Assembly: GCA_018398815.1 (NCBI GenBank)
Contig: CM031596.1
Span: 68,400,830 to 68,464,829, forward strand
Source: Conus ventricosus
Lineage: Eukaryota > Mollusca > Gastropoda > Neogastropoda > Conidae
Direction: 5' to 3'
Length of the DNA stretch: 64,000 nt
This document shows, piece after piece, positions 22,826-34,035 of this stretch. Numbering within the stretch: the stretch's first letter is position 1; every line of letters begins with the position of its first letter. The notes beneath the pieces are model-generated. The model had not been told where the DNA came from and did no database searches. It was given only the letters and a program-made list of their open reading frames with translations. A program made the translations under genes and the position numbers.

Positions 22826-23494
22826 TCACATCTGTGGAGCATCTCTAAACAGGATTTTCAAGGAGTCTGCTGTGAAGAACACGTGTATGTCTGACGTACG
22901 TCTCAACACTGTAAGAACATGACTTAAAACAGCAGAGATCCAGAAGGAGACAGGAAGGTTCTGAGTATGACGGTAGAAATGAACAGAGACAGCAATAAAA
23001 GATATTTTTAAACAGGTGGGAGTTTCAGGGTTTTTTTCTGATACTGCCTTAGGAATAGGGCCTTTGGGTAACCAGTTACGTACAGTGCAGACACAAAAAT
23101 CAGAATGACAGATCTTAGTCTCACTCAGCCAAGTCACAAACTGAAACTTAACACTGCATTTGACAGAAGAGTGTGACAAAATCATTTGGCAAGCAGCTCC
23201 ACTGTACTGGTAACTACTTTGGCAAGGGAAGTGAATCTGAGGAATCCGTCTGCAGCAGGGGAGCCAAGATCCACAGGCCTCGCCCTGAACTTCCTTTGGT
23301 TTATGATTGTATCTCAGACAGACTTGCCTGGTCAGGAAGCCCACATGGGTCAGCTCAGGAAGTGCTCGTGCAGCAGCGCCCACAGTTCCAGGAATGTAAA
23401 GCCGACAACAAAAGTTTAACCACTGTTTTCTACAGACACTTTTCACCTTCCTCAGAAATGCAAACATGATCACGCCACCATGCTGAACATTCAA
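22826..23494 (-). CDS. Hypothetical 222-codon frame in the ZMIZ downstream region
   Basis: A continuous minus-strand frame from ATG (23494) to stop (22826) in non-repetitive sequence. The deduced protein is Cys/Ser/Phe-rich with no domain, signal peptide or homologue that I recognise. Its length is somewhat unusual for chance at this base composition, but it has no supporting splice site or promoter and lies where a ZMIZ 3' UTR is expected. Either a chance frame or part of a degraded element. Confidence 0.15.
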   Translation of the reverse strand: MNVQHGGVIMFAFLRKVKSVCRKQWLNFCCRLYIPGTVGAAARALPELTHVGFLTRQVCLRYNHKPKEVQGEACGSWLPCCRRIPQIHFPCQSSYQYSGAACQMILSHSSVKCSVKFQFVTWLSETKICHSDFCVCTVRNWLPKGPIPKAVSEKNPETPTCLKISFIAVSVHFYRHTQNLPVSFWISAVLSHVLTVLRRTSDIHVFFTADSLKILFRDAPQM

Positions 23495-24406
23495 AAGAAC
23501 AAATTCCTTCTACTACACCTATATCTTTTCATTTTACAAACATCTGACACTCCTGCTTCCGATTCAAATCCACCAGTCAAAAGAAACAAAAATCCTTAAA
23601 TCAGCAGATGGGGACATATGCTTGCGATTTTTCTTACAAATCTGGAGTAACTATTACTGTTGACATTATATTTTCAGCCACACATATTCTTTCTTCCTTT
23701 TCTTTTTTACCAGTGTGGACGCTCTGTTCAGAAGTTATGCCTACAACTGAATCCTAGTATCAAAGATATTGTAGGAAACATGCCATGGATGTACAAACGT
23801 AACCATCCGATGAAAAGAACACTCCAGAAAAGAGATGGTTCCTGGCGCAATGTGGAATACTGTACAAACTCTATGAATTGGCATGTATTCATTCTCTCTT
23901 TCAACAGCCCTCATGGATCCAATTACCCTGAATTAAACCTGAATTACAACTCATGCCTAAACACTGGTTACATGTTCAACACATACTAATAATAACGTCT
24001 AAATAAGGAACAAAATTGTGCATGGGAACTGTTTTTGGTCATGCAAAGTTTATGCCTAAGTTCAGTGGATTTCAGCACTCTTCATTCACTGGATTTTAAG
24101 CATTTTCAATCTTTTCTTCCTTTCCTCTTCGCAAATTGCCTTACACAGGATCAATAAGAACTGACATAAATCCTAAAAATATATGTCTACGACTCCTAAA
24201 CAAATTGTTGAAACCTCAGTTCTGCTTTTCAACATTCAAAGGCAGAGAATATGTAGTTCCTTCTGCTTTTTTGTGATTTCTTGTGATTTATATGACCGTT
24301 CTGTGTCCATGGTAGTTTCAGTCAGTTTAATAGCCATTTTCTGGAAATGCAGAAATGCAGGTTAACAATTCTTCAGTCATTATAGTAATGACTTGGCAAA
24401 GATTTG

Positions 24407-24410
<4 letters not shown>

Positions 24411-24446
<36 letters not shown>
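24411..24446. repeat. Poly(A) run
   Basis: About 36 A residues, then A-rich sequence, about 150 bp before the LINE. It may be the tail of an older retroposed sequence on the + strand. Confidence 0.9.
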
Positions 24447-24448
<2 letters not shown>

Positions 24449-24604
24449 AAAGATGAAAAAAAAATGGGGGAATATATTATAAATATGAGAAATCTATCTA
24501 TCTTTCTATATATATTAAAACATATTCTTTAGTTGGATTTTTCTGGAGTTCAAAAGCTGACAGCATGGCTTAAAACTTGCACTTTCTCATAAAAAAAAAA
24601 AAAA

Positions 24605-26055
24605 TAAATATAATAAACAGAATTGTCAATGAGTCTGTTCAGTCTGGTGACTTTCCAAAGGAACACAAGCTCGCTCTTGTTAGGCCTTTACTGAAAAAGG
24701 CTGGTATGGACCCAAATCAGCTGAAAAACTACCGTCCAGTCTCAAATCTTCCCTTTGTTTCCAAACTCATAGAGAGAGTTGTTCTCTCACAGCTCCTATC
24801 CCATCTCGAGATTAACTGTCTTCAAAATCCCTTTCAGTCTGCCTATCGTGCTGGTCACAGTACTGAAACTGCTCTTCTTCGTGTTGTAAATGATCTCCTT
24901 GTTGCTGCCGATGAACAAAAGGTCTCTATCCTTGCTCTACTCGATCTATCCGCTGCTTTCGACACAATTGATCACTCCATTCTTGTGCAACGTCTGCAGC
25001 ACTATTTCGGGGTTACAGGAACAGCCCTTCAATGGTTCAAGTCATACCTGTCAGATAGACACCAGTCAGTCGTTGTCAACAACGTCAGATCTCGTTTAGC
25101 CAAGCTGAAATCTGGGTTCCACAGGGCTCCGTCCTTGGACCTGTACTCTTTGTAATGTACACGCATCCTCTTTCTCAGATCCTTGAAACTCACTCCTGTC
25201 CTCACCAGATGTTTGCCGACGACACCCAGCTAAGACGCTCGGGAATGCCTCTGAGCTTGACCAAATGAAGGGCGAATTGTCTGAATGTGTGTCCGTCGTT
25301 CGGGACTGGATGGCTGAAAACAAACTTCAGCTAAACCACGACAAAACTGAAGCCTTGCTGTTCAGTTTACCAGCAGCAAAAACACCCGCTCTTTCTGTAA
25401 ATTCTTCACTTCTGATCTGCAGTACTGTTATTCCCTTCTCAGAAAAGGTTAAAAACCTTGGTGTCTTTATCGACAGCGATCTTGATATGAAGGCACAGTG
25501 AACCATGTCTGTAAAATATGCTTTCTGGAAATTAGACGTATAGGTGCTATCCGACATCTCCTTACCACTGAAGCAACCAAAACTCTCACCACTTCTCTCG
25601 TGCTTTCGCGTCTCGATTACTGTAATTCTCTACTAGCAGGCCTTCCCGACTACCTCACCAAAAAACTTCAGCACGTTCAAAACTGTGCTGCTAGACTAAT
25701 CCTCAAAGCTCCCTTCAAAGAACACCCTCAACTATTATTATGCAGACTTCACTGGTTGCCGGTCAAAGCCAGGGTGACATATAAAATCGCATGCCTCTGT
25801 TTCAATGCTGTTAAATCTGGAACTCCAGCCTATCTGTCTGACCTTCTAAACTTATACTGCCCAGCTAGAACCCTTCGCTCGTCTTCTGACTCGTTGCTCC
25901 TGGTTCCTCCCAGATTCAAATGCAAAAGAAGGGGGATCGTTCCTTCTCCTTCCTGGCTCCTAAAACTTGGAATTCTCTTCCACACGACATCAGGCACTGT
26001 GACTCTTTTCCAGTCTTTAAAACGAAACTAAAAACTCATCTTTTTACAGTCTATT
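24605..26055 (+). pseudogene. Broken reverse-transcriptase coding region of the LINE
   Basis: The coding frame shifts at about 25117, 25225-25265, 25498 and 25935. Each step is equivalent to losing one base. The first lies in a G run (CTGGGTTCC where four Gs are expected) and the last in GGGGG. All RT motifs downstream stay recognisable, so decay is recent or some shifts are sequence errors. It also lacks the N-terminal part, so it cannot be autonomous. Confidence 0.85.
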
Positions 26056-26094
26056 TCGGCTGATAATTCAAAAGTCCCGGTCATACACAGATGT

Positions 26095-26283
26095 CAGTTT
26101 GTGTGGGTGTGTGTGTGCGAGGTGTGCGTGAGTGGTTGTGCGTGTCTGCTTTCCCGTGTGTGCTGTGCGTATCTGCTTCCCCGTGCCTGAGTATGCGGTT
26201 TGTGTGCGTGTGTGTGTGCGTGTGTGTGTGCGTGTGTGTGTGTGTGTGCGTGCGCGCGTGTGCGCGTGCGTGCGTGCGTGTTT
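26095..26283. repeat. GT-rich microsatellite inside the LINE 3' UTR
   Basis: GTGTGTGCG-type repeats lie between the RT stop region and the conserved LINE 3' tail. Similar GTGTGCGTG tracts may travel with this LINE family. Confidence 0.85.
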
Positions 26284-26361
26284 TCGTTAGTCCTTGTATT
26301 GTAAAGCGCTTAGAGCTAATTTAGGATTTGCGCTATAGAAATATTCATTATTATTATTATT

Positions 26362-27009
26362 AATTGGCACATCTGCATGAAGATGTGAAGTCTTTTACTC
26401 TACCTTTGGATGTCTTCTTCAACTATACTGTGCACACACACTCATCAGAAAGGACTCTACATATCTCTGGAATGCTTTGGCTCTGTTAGACTTGGTGGAC
26501 TGGAGTGACCCCCACACAGCCTATCACATTCTCTCCTGTGTGCCTGCAATCCTTCATTCATACTGCAAGCAGAACTGCACTGCCTTTATATTCATTTCAA
26601 TACCGAGATACATAAGGAAAATTCTCAGGAACTGAAAGAACAATTATTTGCTAACAATAACAGGCTGACTGACTGAAACCAATTCATTGTCAGATGAACT
26701 CATGGTTGTACTGACAATAACATGCACGCACACATGCAAGCATGCACGCACGAACACACGCACGCACACACACACCACACACACACACAGCTCACTTTTT
26801 TTTTTACCATGCTCGTGCATTCTTTGTAAGCTATTCCTTTTTCTTTCTTTTTTTTTGTTTTGAAAAATAATATAAAAACCTATAAATAATATCAGAATGC
26901 AGCTCTATTGAGGTAAAAACTCCTACATAGTGCCCTATTTCAAATGATTTGCCTCTTGAGTTTTGGAAGAAAAAAAATCTAACCAACAGTGTGTCCGTTA
27001 TTCTTGTGA
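26362..27009 (-). other. Region with no gene seen
   Basis: A/C-rich unique sequence with a CA-type tract at 26722-26790 and T-runs at 26797 and 26848. Nothing coding is recognised. Confidence 0.5.
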
Positions 27010-28070
27010 TACTGGCCAATCAGCAATAATAAAGAATAGTCAACAGCAAGACTAACCAGCCCCATTTTTGTTCCTCCGCTTCGAATATTCTGGTGCCAAT
27101 CAATTACGATCATGGCAGTTTGCATCAAAATTGTCTTTCAGCGCAGCCAATAGATGGAAAAGGACCAGGGCTATCTGGTATTCAATAAAGCAGTCTGTCA
27201 TTGTGTCAAACAACAGGTGAGGACCAGGACTCTCTTGTATCATTGAGGTCGGTCTTTGTGCCAATCAACAGAAAGGATGACCATCTTGTACCACAGTCGA
27301 TTATCTTTGTGCCAATCAGTAGCGAAAGATCAGGTTGTCTTGCATTGAAGTGGACTGTCTTTGTGACAACAGATAAAGATAAGGCTATTTTGCATTAAAG
27401 TGGACTGTCTTTTTGCCATTAGATAAAGATAAGACTATCTTACGTTAGTGGACTGTCTTTATACCATTAGATAAAGCTAAGGCTATTTTGCATTAAAGTG
27501 GACCGTCTTTATGCCATTAGATAAGGATAATGTTATTTTGCATTAAAGTGGACAGTCTTTTTGCCATTAAAGATGAGACTATTTTCCACTAAAGTGGACT
27601 CTCTTTGTGCCATTAGATAAAGATGAGACTATTTTGCATTTAAGTAGACTGTCTTTGTGCCAATAAACAGATATAGATTAGTGTCTCTCTAGCATTAAAA
27701 TGGTAATCTTTGTGCCAATCAATAGATGAAGATCAGCTGTATTAACTTTTTTTCTGCATTTTCTTCAACTGTTAAAGGCAGCCCTGACTACACCGAGTTT
27801 GTGATGGCAATAGAGTCAGGAATGCGTTACACTTAAAGTGGTCTGTCTTCGTGCCAGTCAACAAATAAGAATAGGTCTAAAAGTAGTAAAAGTAGTCTGT
27901 CTGTGGCAACGATCAACAGATGATAATCAGGACTACTGTGTGTTAAATGGTCTGACTTTGCGTCAATCACAGGATTAGGATCAGGGCTATCTTGCGTTAG
28001 GTTTGTTTTAGTGCCAATCAATGAATTATGGTCATCCTGTATCGTTAGTCTGTCTTTGCCCCAAGGATCA
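27010..28070. repeat. Decayed tandem array, unit about 56 bp, about 18 copies
   Basis: The core pattern TAAAGTGGACTGTCTTTGTG, CCA(A/T)TAGATAAAGAT, (A/C)AGGCTATTTTGCAT recurs every 50-60 bp with 10-30% divergence. It is best preserved at 27340-27660, with increasing decay and spacing changes toward both ends. No coding frame is preserved. Confidence 0.9.
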
Positions 28071-28231
28071 GGGTTTTTGCTGGTGTTAAAAGAGGTCCAT
28101 CACCATCCTTGAAAAATGATTTGAGCTATTCACTGAAGTTAAAAGTTCCATCATTCACTGTTATAAATTCTGCATGAACACAAATGGTCCAAGTTGTAGA
28201 ACTTATAAGTTATACCATCTTTACCCTGCCT

Positions 28232-28307
28232 CCTCCCTCCCCCCCCCCCCCCCTTTTTTTCTTCTTTGGGGGGGGCGGGCGAGTACGGGGAGGGGGGGGG
28301 GGGGGGT
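28232..28307. repeat. C-run and G-run cluster
   Basis: C(16+) followed by T-rich and G-rich runs (GGGGGGGCGGGC, GGGGAGGGGGGGGG). It could form a hairpin or quadruplex and is prone to length error. Confidence 0.85.
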
Positions 28308-28716
28308 CAGATTGGTTTCTAGGTTTCTTAACCCTCTTGCATTGCATTTTCCACCCCAAAACTGCTCCTAGTATTCATATTTTTTTAGAAATCAAAGGAA
28401 AGCGGTCAGTTCACAACCGTAGTCTACGTGTGTAAACGAATTGTTTCCCACGCCCCATACTACTGCTAAGATTTCATTGGACACCTCTCCGGCATGCCCA
28501 TTTATTTTGGCCAGCCTTGTCTTGACTTGAAACAAGTCGCAGTGTGTGAGGGAGAAAGTAACGCAGCATGTGGGCCGGTTGCGGCCGTAACGGACACGAG
28601 GGAGACAGACCGCCGGATACTGGCGAAACAAATGCAAGAGGGTTAAACATTCCATCCCCCTTTCAAGAGACATTTATTTTCACTACTCCCTTTCTTTCCT
28701 TTCCTCTTCCTCCTCC

Positions 28717-28850
28717 TCCCATCCACCATCACTTGACTGTTTACAAACGTGCGACTCAATGAAGCCATAAGAAGAAAAGGTCATCATCCACCATCACTTG
28801 ACTGTTTACAAACGTGCGACTCAATGAAGCCATAAGAAGAAAAGGTCATC
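28717..28850. repeat. 65-bp tandem duplication, two exact copies
   Basis: ATCCACCATCACTTGACTGT through AAGAAGAAAAGGTCATC occurs at 28721 and again at 28786 with essentially no difference, implying a recent duplication. Confidence 0.95.
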
Positions 28851-29171
28851 ATTTCCTCCTTGTGGACAAATAATCCATGATACCTGATCATCATCGCTCA
28901 TCTAAGCATGATTTGTCCACAAAGGTATCATGTAATTAAATGTTATGTTCTTAGTTAGAAGCATTATTTGATGCAGTCGAAATGCTTGCTCACAGTCCTA
29001 ACTGTTGGCTGCAGAGAAGAATGGAAATCCAAAGGGTGTGCGTAATTATGTTTGAATGTTCAACTGTCAGTTTCATATATGATTTGATTCTCAGTGGGTT
29101 TTTGTTTTTTTTTTCCATTAATTTGCGAGATGGGTAGGATACTGGAAAGGGGAGAGGGGGGGTAGGGTATT

Positions 29172-29196
29172 GGGGGGGGGGGGGGGGGGGGGGGGG
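29172..29196. repeat. Poly(G) run
   Basis: 25 consecutive G residues. Poly(C) on the minus (ZMIZ sense) strand. Confidence 0.9.
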
Positions 29197-29409
29197 AAAG
29201 AAAGGGTGGAGGGGAGAAACGGGGTAGGCTGGAGAGTTCAGCTTCTTATAAAAGCTGAAAACTACACACACATCCTCCACCACTCCTTACTATCCCCCTT
29301 TTCCTTGCCCTTCCTTCACACACCCCCCTCCCCCTCTGTAAACCTCTGCAAGAAGCTAAACCTTCCTCCCTCCTCTTTCCTCCTCTGACCTACCCCCCCT
29401 CCTCGCCCA

Positions 29410-29420
29410 CACCCCCCCCC

Positions 29421-29471
<51 letters not shown>

Positions 29472-29475
29472 ACAA
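29410..29475. repeat. Poly(C) run (36 C) joined to (CA)n
   Basis: C9-A-C9-A-C36 followed by CACACA. It is a G-run in the ZMIZ sense. The exact length is unreliable. Confidence 0.9.
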
Positions 29476-29596
29476 ACATCTCCCTACACCAAAAACAGAT
29501 TTTACATATCAACACAAAGATGAAAATATAAAACATGTAAAACAGTTCTTGTTTAATCATTCCCTTCTCTCTGCTCCCATCACCCACATCGAACCT

Positions 29597-29651
29597 CTCT
29601 CTCTCTCTCTCTCTCATACACACACACACACTCTCTCTCTCATACATGCAC

Positions 29652-29746
<95 letters not shown>

Positions 29747-29756
29747 TACACACACA
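29597..29756. repeat. (CT)n/(CA)n compound microsatellite
   Basis: Alternating CT and CA blocks ending in about 28 CA units with CATACA interruptions. Confidence 0.95.
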
Positions 29757-29999
29757 ATCAAATCACTGCGACAATGTCATTTATAGTCATGCTGCATAAA
29801 ACATCATTGCAAAGGATCGATGCCCATGGGTATACACACACTTTCAACACAAGTCATCATCACGACAGATAAATGTGCTGCACATAACGTGGCACACACA
29901 AAGCGACAAGACCCCAACCTTCCAAACTTGTGTCCGAGGGAAAAAAAAAAAAAAATCAGCATCATCAAGGTCTCTTTCATTCACTGGTGAAACATGCAA

Positions 30000-30076
30000 A
30001 AATGTTCCACCAATACATACAGCACACAATAATTTCAAAAATCTTCCACCAATACATACAGCACACAATAATTTCA
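30000..30076. repeat. 39-bp direct tandem duplication
   Basis: CCACCAATACATACAGCACA then CAATAATTTCA occurs at 30007 and 30046. Confidence 0.95.
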
Positions 30077-30082
30077 TTGTTA

Positions 30083-30227
30083 AAACCAGTTAGTTTTAAA
30101 GTGAGTCGACTGCAGGCGGAAATCTGAACAAATCTTGAAGAAAAAAAAGAAAAAAAAAGTACTGTATCTGCCAAACATGAACAAATGAATGCCTTGCGAT
30201 TCTTTTGTTCATGTTTGGCGGATACAG
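30083..30227 (+). mobile_element. Dispersed repeat with terminal foldback; partner at 52955-53062
   Basis: AAAGTGAG-GACTGCAGGCGGAAATCT-AACAAATCTT is shared, in inverted orientation, with 53062-53015, and AATGCCTTGCGATTC-TTTGTTCATG is shared with 52965-52993. In this copy a 24-bp inverted repeat (30162-30185 with 30204-30227, one mismatch) forms a strong hairpin with an 18-base loop. It looks like a small non-autonomous element. Family unknown. Confidence 0.6.
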
Positions 30228-31440
30228 AATTTAATTTGTTTTAAGATTCATGATAAAATCCATAAGCATAATATAAACAGAAGCAAATAAAATATCAGAC
30301 AGATCAATCTGGGTGAAAAACAAAACAACCCAAATTCAAGATTAGATGCTCTATAAGGAATACAGCCCTTGTCTTCCTGACTGGTATTTTAGAGAAAAGA
30401 TATGACAAAATCATAAACAAATGAATTCTAAAAAAAAAAAAAAACATTTGATAAAAGCCAAGGTTTAAAAAATTTTTACCAACCAAAAATTATGGGGAAG
30501 CACAAAATTTCATTTTAACTTGGCAGCTACTGCGTTAAGTTTGCTATCGAGTTCCATAAAGTTAGGCAATGAATTTACGGTTTCCAAATTTCTTCAGATT
30601 CTGTAGTGTAACAAAATACATATTGTTTGAAACCTGAGCAAAAACCCATGTGCTGAGTTGCTTTTCAACTTTGTGTTTTATCAATAATAATTTCTCTTCT
30701 TCCAGCCACCAATACAGACACACACACATTTAATTCTTTCCGTTCACTTTGTTTACTTACTCATTCATTTCAATTATCTACAAAATTTCTACTAACTGTT
30801 TTCTGTTCAGCTTGTAAAATAGATCAGCAAGTCAAAGGAGCATGTGTGCAGCTGTTCGATTTTGCAAGCTTATCATATCATTAACAAAAGTTTGTTTTGC
30901 GATACAAGACTTTCTTTGTCACAAACTTCCATGTCACAAAGCCAGTCGACAGCAGTATTTATAAGACATCTTTTTACTCAGGGCCACTCAAAAAAAGCTA
31001 GCTGGTCTAAAAATATACCTTGGCACTGCCTCCAGACTGTGAACTGCCAACAGCCGTGTGTCCTGTCTAGCATTCAAAAAACTTAGATCAATGACTCGGA
31101 ACTTCCAGCAGTTATTACCTTGCCTACTGGAACAGGGATTCTGATCTTGTTAATCAGCTAAAAAAAAAAAATATATACTAATGGGAGACAACCAGCACTC
31201 ACAACATTCACTCCCCTTAAACCACAGCCAAAGAATCATGATATAAATCCTCTATCAGCTAAAAACATCAAAATATAAATCTTCCATCCTAAGATACTCT
31301 TATCACCACAGTATAAATCTCTAAGACAGCATCTTAATTCAGTTGCGTTTGTGCATTATTCACTTTTGCTTCAACCCCATGAAAAATTCAAATGGTATCA
31401 ATCACAAGACAGACAGCATATCTTCTTTCAGAGGTACATG
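30228..31440 (-). other. Region with no gene seen
   Basis: A/T-rich unique sequence in the expected ZMIZ 3' UTR or downstream region. Nothing recognisable apart from short A-runs. Confidence 0.5.
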
Positions 31441-31448
31441 GGCAAGTG

Positions 31449-31451
31449 CAT

Positions 31452-31491
<40 letters not shown>

Positions 31492-31658
31492 ACTGATGCC
31501 AGTGACCCACCAATAAAAACAACCAATAAAACAACAAAAAAACTTCATACATGATGTGGTAAACCAAACTGTCTCTATGAAGGGAATGACAATCTCACCA
31601 TTCAACCCTATCAATACAGAATCATCATCATGCAGCTGTAGTTTCATAATCAGATAGC

Positions 31659-31699
<41 letters not shown>

Positions 31700-31700
31700 T
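31449..31700. repeat. Two (CA)n microsatellites
   Basis: About 21 CA units at 31449-31489 and about 20 at 31661-31697, separated by unique sequence. GU repeats in the ZMIZ sense. Confidence 0.95.
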
Positions 31701-32107
31701 CACATAATGACACAAAGAAAATACTCCGCAGAAAAAGTAGTTAGATAATCATCAAATGATATATGTTCGAACCACAATGTTGCTTTGTCAAGGGTAACAT
31801 TCTTCTCTCCCCACCCTCCACCCTCCCTCCCAAGAAATGATTCTGCTGCCTCTAACACTGTGCTTCATTGGACACAGCACCCTTTCTTCCAATATCTCTC
31901 TCTCTGGCAGTATCTAATTTATAGTTCCACACTTCACAGTATCACTGTTTTACACATGTATGTAATAAAGTTCATGCATTTTCAGGTCTGGGGATGTGAC
32001 AAAATAGATTCTGTTTCCTTGACTATTTGTTTACACCAGCACAGAAACAGACCACAGATATCAAGGAGAAAGGAGAGGGCAAACCATTCAATAAAAACAG
32101 ATACACT

Positions 32108-32140
32108 GGGGGGGAGGGAGGAGGGGGGGGGGGGGGGGGA
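32108..32140. repeat. G-rich homopurine run
   Basis: GGGGGGAGGGAGGAGGGGGG and onward, then AGAAAAGAAAAA. Pyrimidine-rich in the ZMIZ sense. Confidence 0.9.
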
Positions 32141-32595
32141 AGAAAAGAAAAACACTTCATCTCACTTCCTTCTCCACCTTGTTATTATTCATTAAAATAA
32201 ACTGTACTATACTAACAAAATGATTCACTCCACAAACATAATCATAGCGCAAGGATAAATTTATGTATCGTAGAACTTCACACTGACATAATTAAAAGTT
32301 AAAAGACAAATGTTCACGTAAGAACAACAGCTTAGTTCACAGACACAACAGAGTTGCGATTTTTTTTGCCCCACTGTGATGAACTAACCAAACTCAGCGA
32401 TCATGGCGGCAATTTTTTTTGTTGATTTCTTGTTTTTATAAATTTCTTCACCAATTCAAAACATGTGCTTCCAGCTCCACTCTATAAATGGCAAAAGTGA
32501 AGAAAACAATCGACTATTTCTTTCCCAAAAACGCCGTTTTTCATCACTTATATATATATTCTTGTGTACTAATTCAGACTCAGTTCATAGAACTA

Positions 32596-32597
<2 letters not shown>

Positions 32598-32646
<49 letters not shown>

Positions 32647-32763
32647 ACGGGAGTGATCGAGTGTGTTGTGTCTGTGTCTATAAGTGAATGTGTATGTCAG
32701 AGGGTGTTTATGCGTGTGCGTTTACATATATATCTGCATTTATGCAGTGTGTGTATGTATGTA

Positions 32764-32813
<50 letters not shown>

Positions 32814-32818
32814 TGAGT
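32598..32818. repeat. Pair of (GT)n microsatellites with GT-like spacer
   Basis: About 22 GT units at 32599-32643 and about 20 at 32769-32809 with TATG repeats in front. CA repeats in the ZMIZ sense. Confidence 0.95.
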
Positions 32819-33983
32819 GACTGTGTGATAGAGTGCACCTCAACGTATTACCTTCGCTTTTCTTTCCTTCACATTCTTCATTGATCTTAAATTTCAACAG
32901 CTCCCACAGAAGAAAAGAAAGAAAGGACACCCAATTCCCAAGTATTCACAAATGATTAGTCAGTATTCAGCTACTTGTTTAAAAAAAAAAAAATCTATAG
33001 TGTTTTTTTTATTTTGTCGATACTTCGATTACCTATACTAGATTCAATGGCTTGTTTAGTCATTGTTACCTCTTATCAAAATTCACCTGAAATACCCTTC
33101 AAAGTCAATCTTGTTGTTTACAGTTCTGCCAGCCACCGAGGCCACATCAATTTGAGAAGTTGTCATAAAAAGGTGGGTTATTTTTAAACCTCTGCTTATA
33201 AAAGATACCAAGAAAACAGCCACGAACAAGATTTCAAACTGAGCTAATATATGGGAGAAAAAAACAAAAATTAAAGAGGAGAAAAATTCAGTAATGTTTC
33301 TGTTGTTACACTGTCCAAAAAATAAAAAATAAAGGTGGACAATTAATCAACCAATCAATCCACCGATTAACTAACTGAATTTAAGAAAACAAAAAAAACG
33401 ATGATAACTATTATAACAGGCTACGTACATGACTGGCAAAGCAATCAACAGAACAACAAAAAAATATAAAGAGACGATAACTCAAAAAAGTACAAGCCTG
33501 TTTTGCTGCTGCCAAACCATTCCCATCATCGTACACAAACTTCACCTGTGTAGCTAGAGGGAACCAACTCCTGCGAGTTGTTCAACTGTAAGAGTTGGGT
33601 GTTTTTTTTTCCATGACAACCACAATTTCTTTGTACATGCATCAAAAGACTGGGGATGCATCCCTGCATAACCGTGTCAGTTAGGGGGAGCAGGGCTGTA
33701 CACGATGCCAATGGGTAGGCCGATCCCTTCTGCCCACCAGTGGCCCACAGCCCGACAGGGGAGAGACACTGGCTTCCCACCATCCTCAGCTTTTCCTGTC
33801 AGTGAATTACAAATTCACAGGCAGGCCTGTCTGTCCACTTGTCTCCATACCCACTGGTCATGAAGGGGTCCAAACACACACAGCCCCCAGGTGTTCATGG
33901 AGAAGCCCCATGCGGGCCATGACATCCATCCACTGAATTCGGGTGCAACAGCAACCACATCACGATGATGCTCTCTCCGAGAT

Positions 33984-33985
<2 letters not shown>
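32819..33985 (-). other. Proximal ZMIZ 3' UTR, mostly unique
   Basis: Unique A/T-rich sequence, then a more balanced stretch at 33520-33960. No element is recognised. Together with 34036-34713 it forms the best candidate for the ZMIZ 3' UTR next to the stop. Confidence 0.45.

Positions 33986-34035
<50 letters not shown>
33986..34035. repeat. 50-bp poly(C) run, G50 in the ZMIZ sense
   Basis: Exactly 50 consecutive C residues on the + strand, about 680 nt beyond the ZMIZ stop codon. In the transcript it would be G50, capable of RNA quadruplexes. Length may be an assembly estimate. Confidence 0.9.

Larger units (their letters stand above)
20470..24599 (-). other. Distal ZMIZ downstream region or 3' UTR
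   Basis: A-rich on the + strand, as expected for sequence transcribed leftward. It holds CA microsatellites (20650-20716, 20818-20852, 21395-21490, 22276-22310), a (CT)n run (20959-20988), a 40-bp triplication (21573-21692), a pair of diverged repeats at 20596 and 22240, A-runs (22687-22708, 24411-24446) and one 222-codon minus-strand frame (22826-23494). No recognised gene. Confidence 0.5.
24600..26361 (+). mobile_element. 5'-truncated CR1/L2/Jockey-group non-LTR retrotransposon
   Basis: Reverse-transcriptase signatures appear in order on the + strand: LKNYRPVSNLPFVSKLIERV (24721 on), QSAYRAGHSTETALL, LLDLSAAFDTIDHS, a PQGS-type block (after a frameshift), the catalytic FADD box at 25212-25223, then C-terminal SRLDYCNSLLAGLPDYLTKK and LHWLPVKARVTYKI. 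The 3' end is diagnostic: TGTAAAGCGCTTAGAGC, then GCGCTATAGAAATATTCATT and an (ATT)n tail. The endonuclease domain and most of the N-terminus are missing. It is inserted antisense to ZMIZ transcription. Subfamily is uncertain among CR1, L2 and Jockey relatives. Confidence 0.92.

Noticed and set aside
27010..28070. CRISPR-like spacing of repeats and spacers
   Set aside because: The genome is animal, the whole unit repeats rather than a constant repeat with unique spacers, and there are no cas genes.
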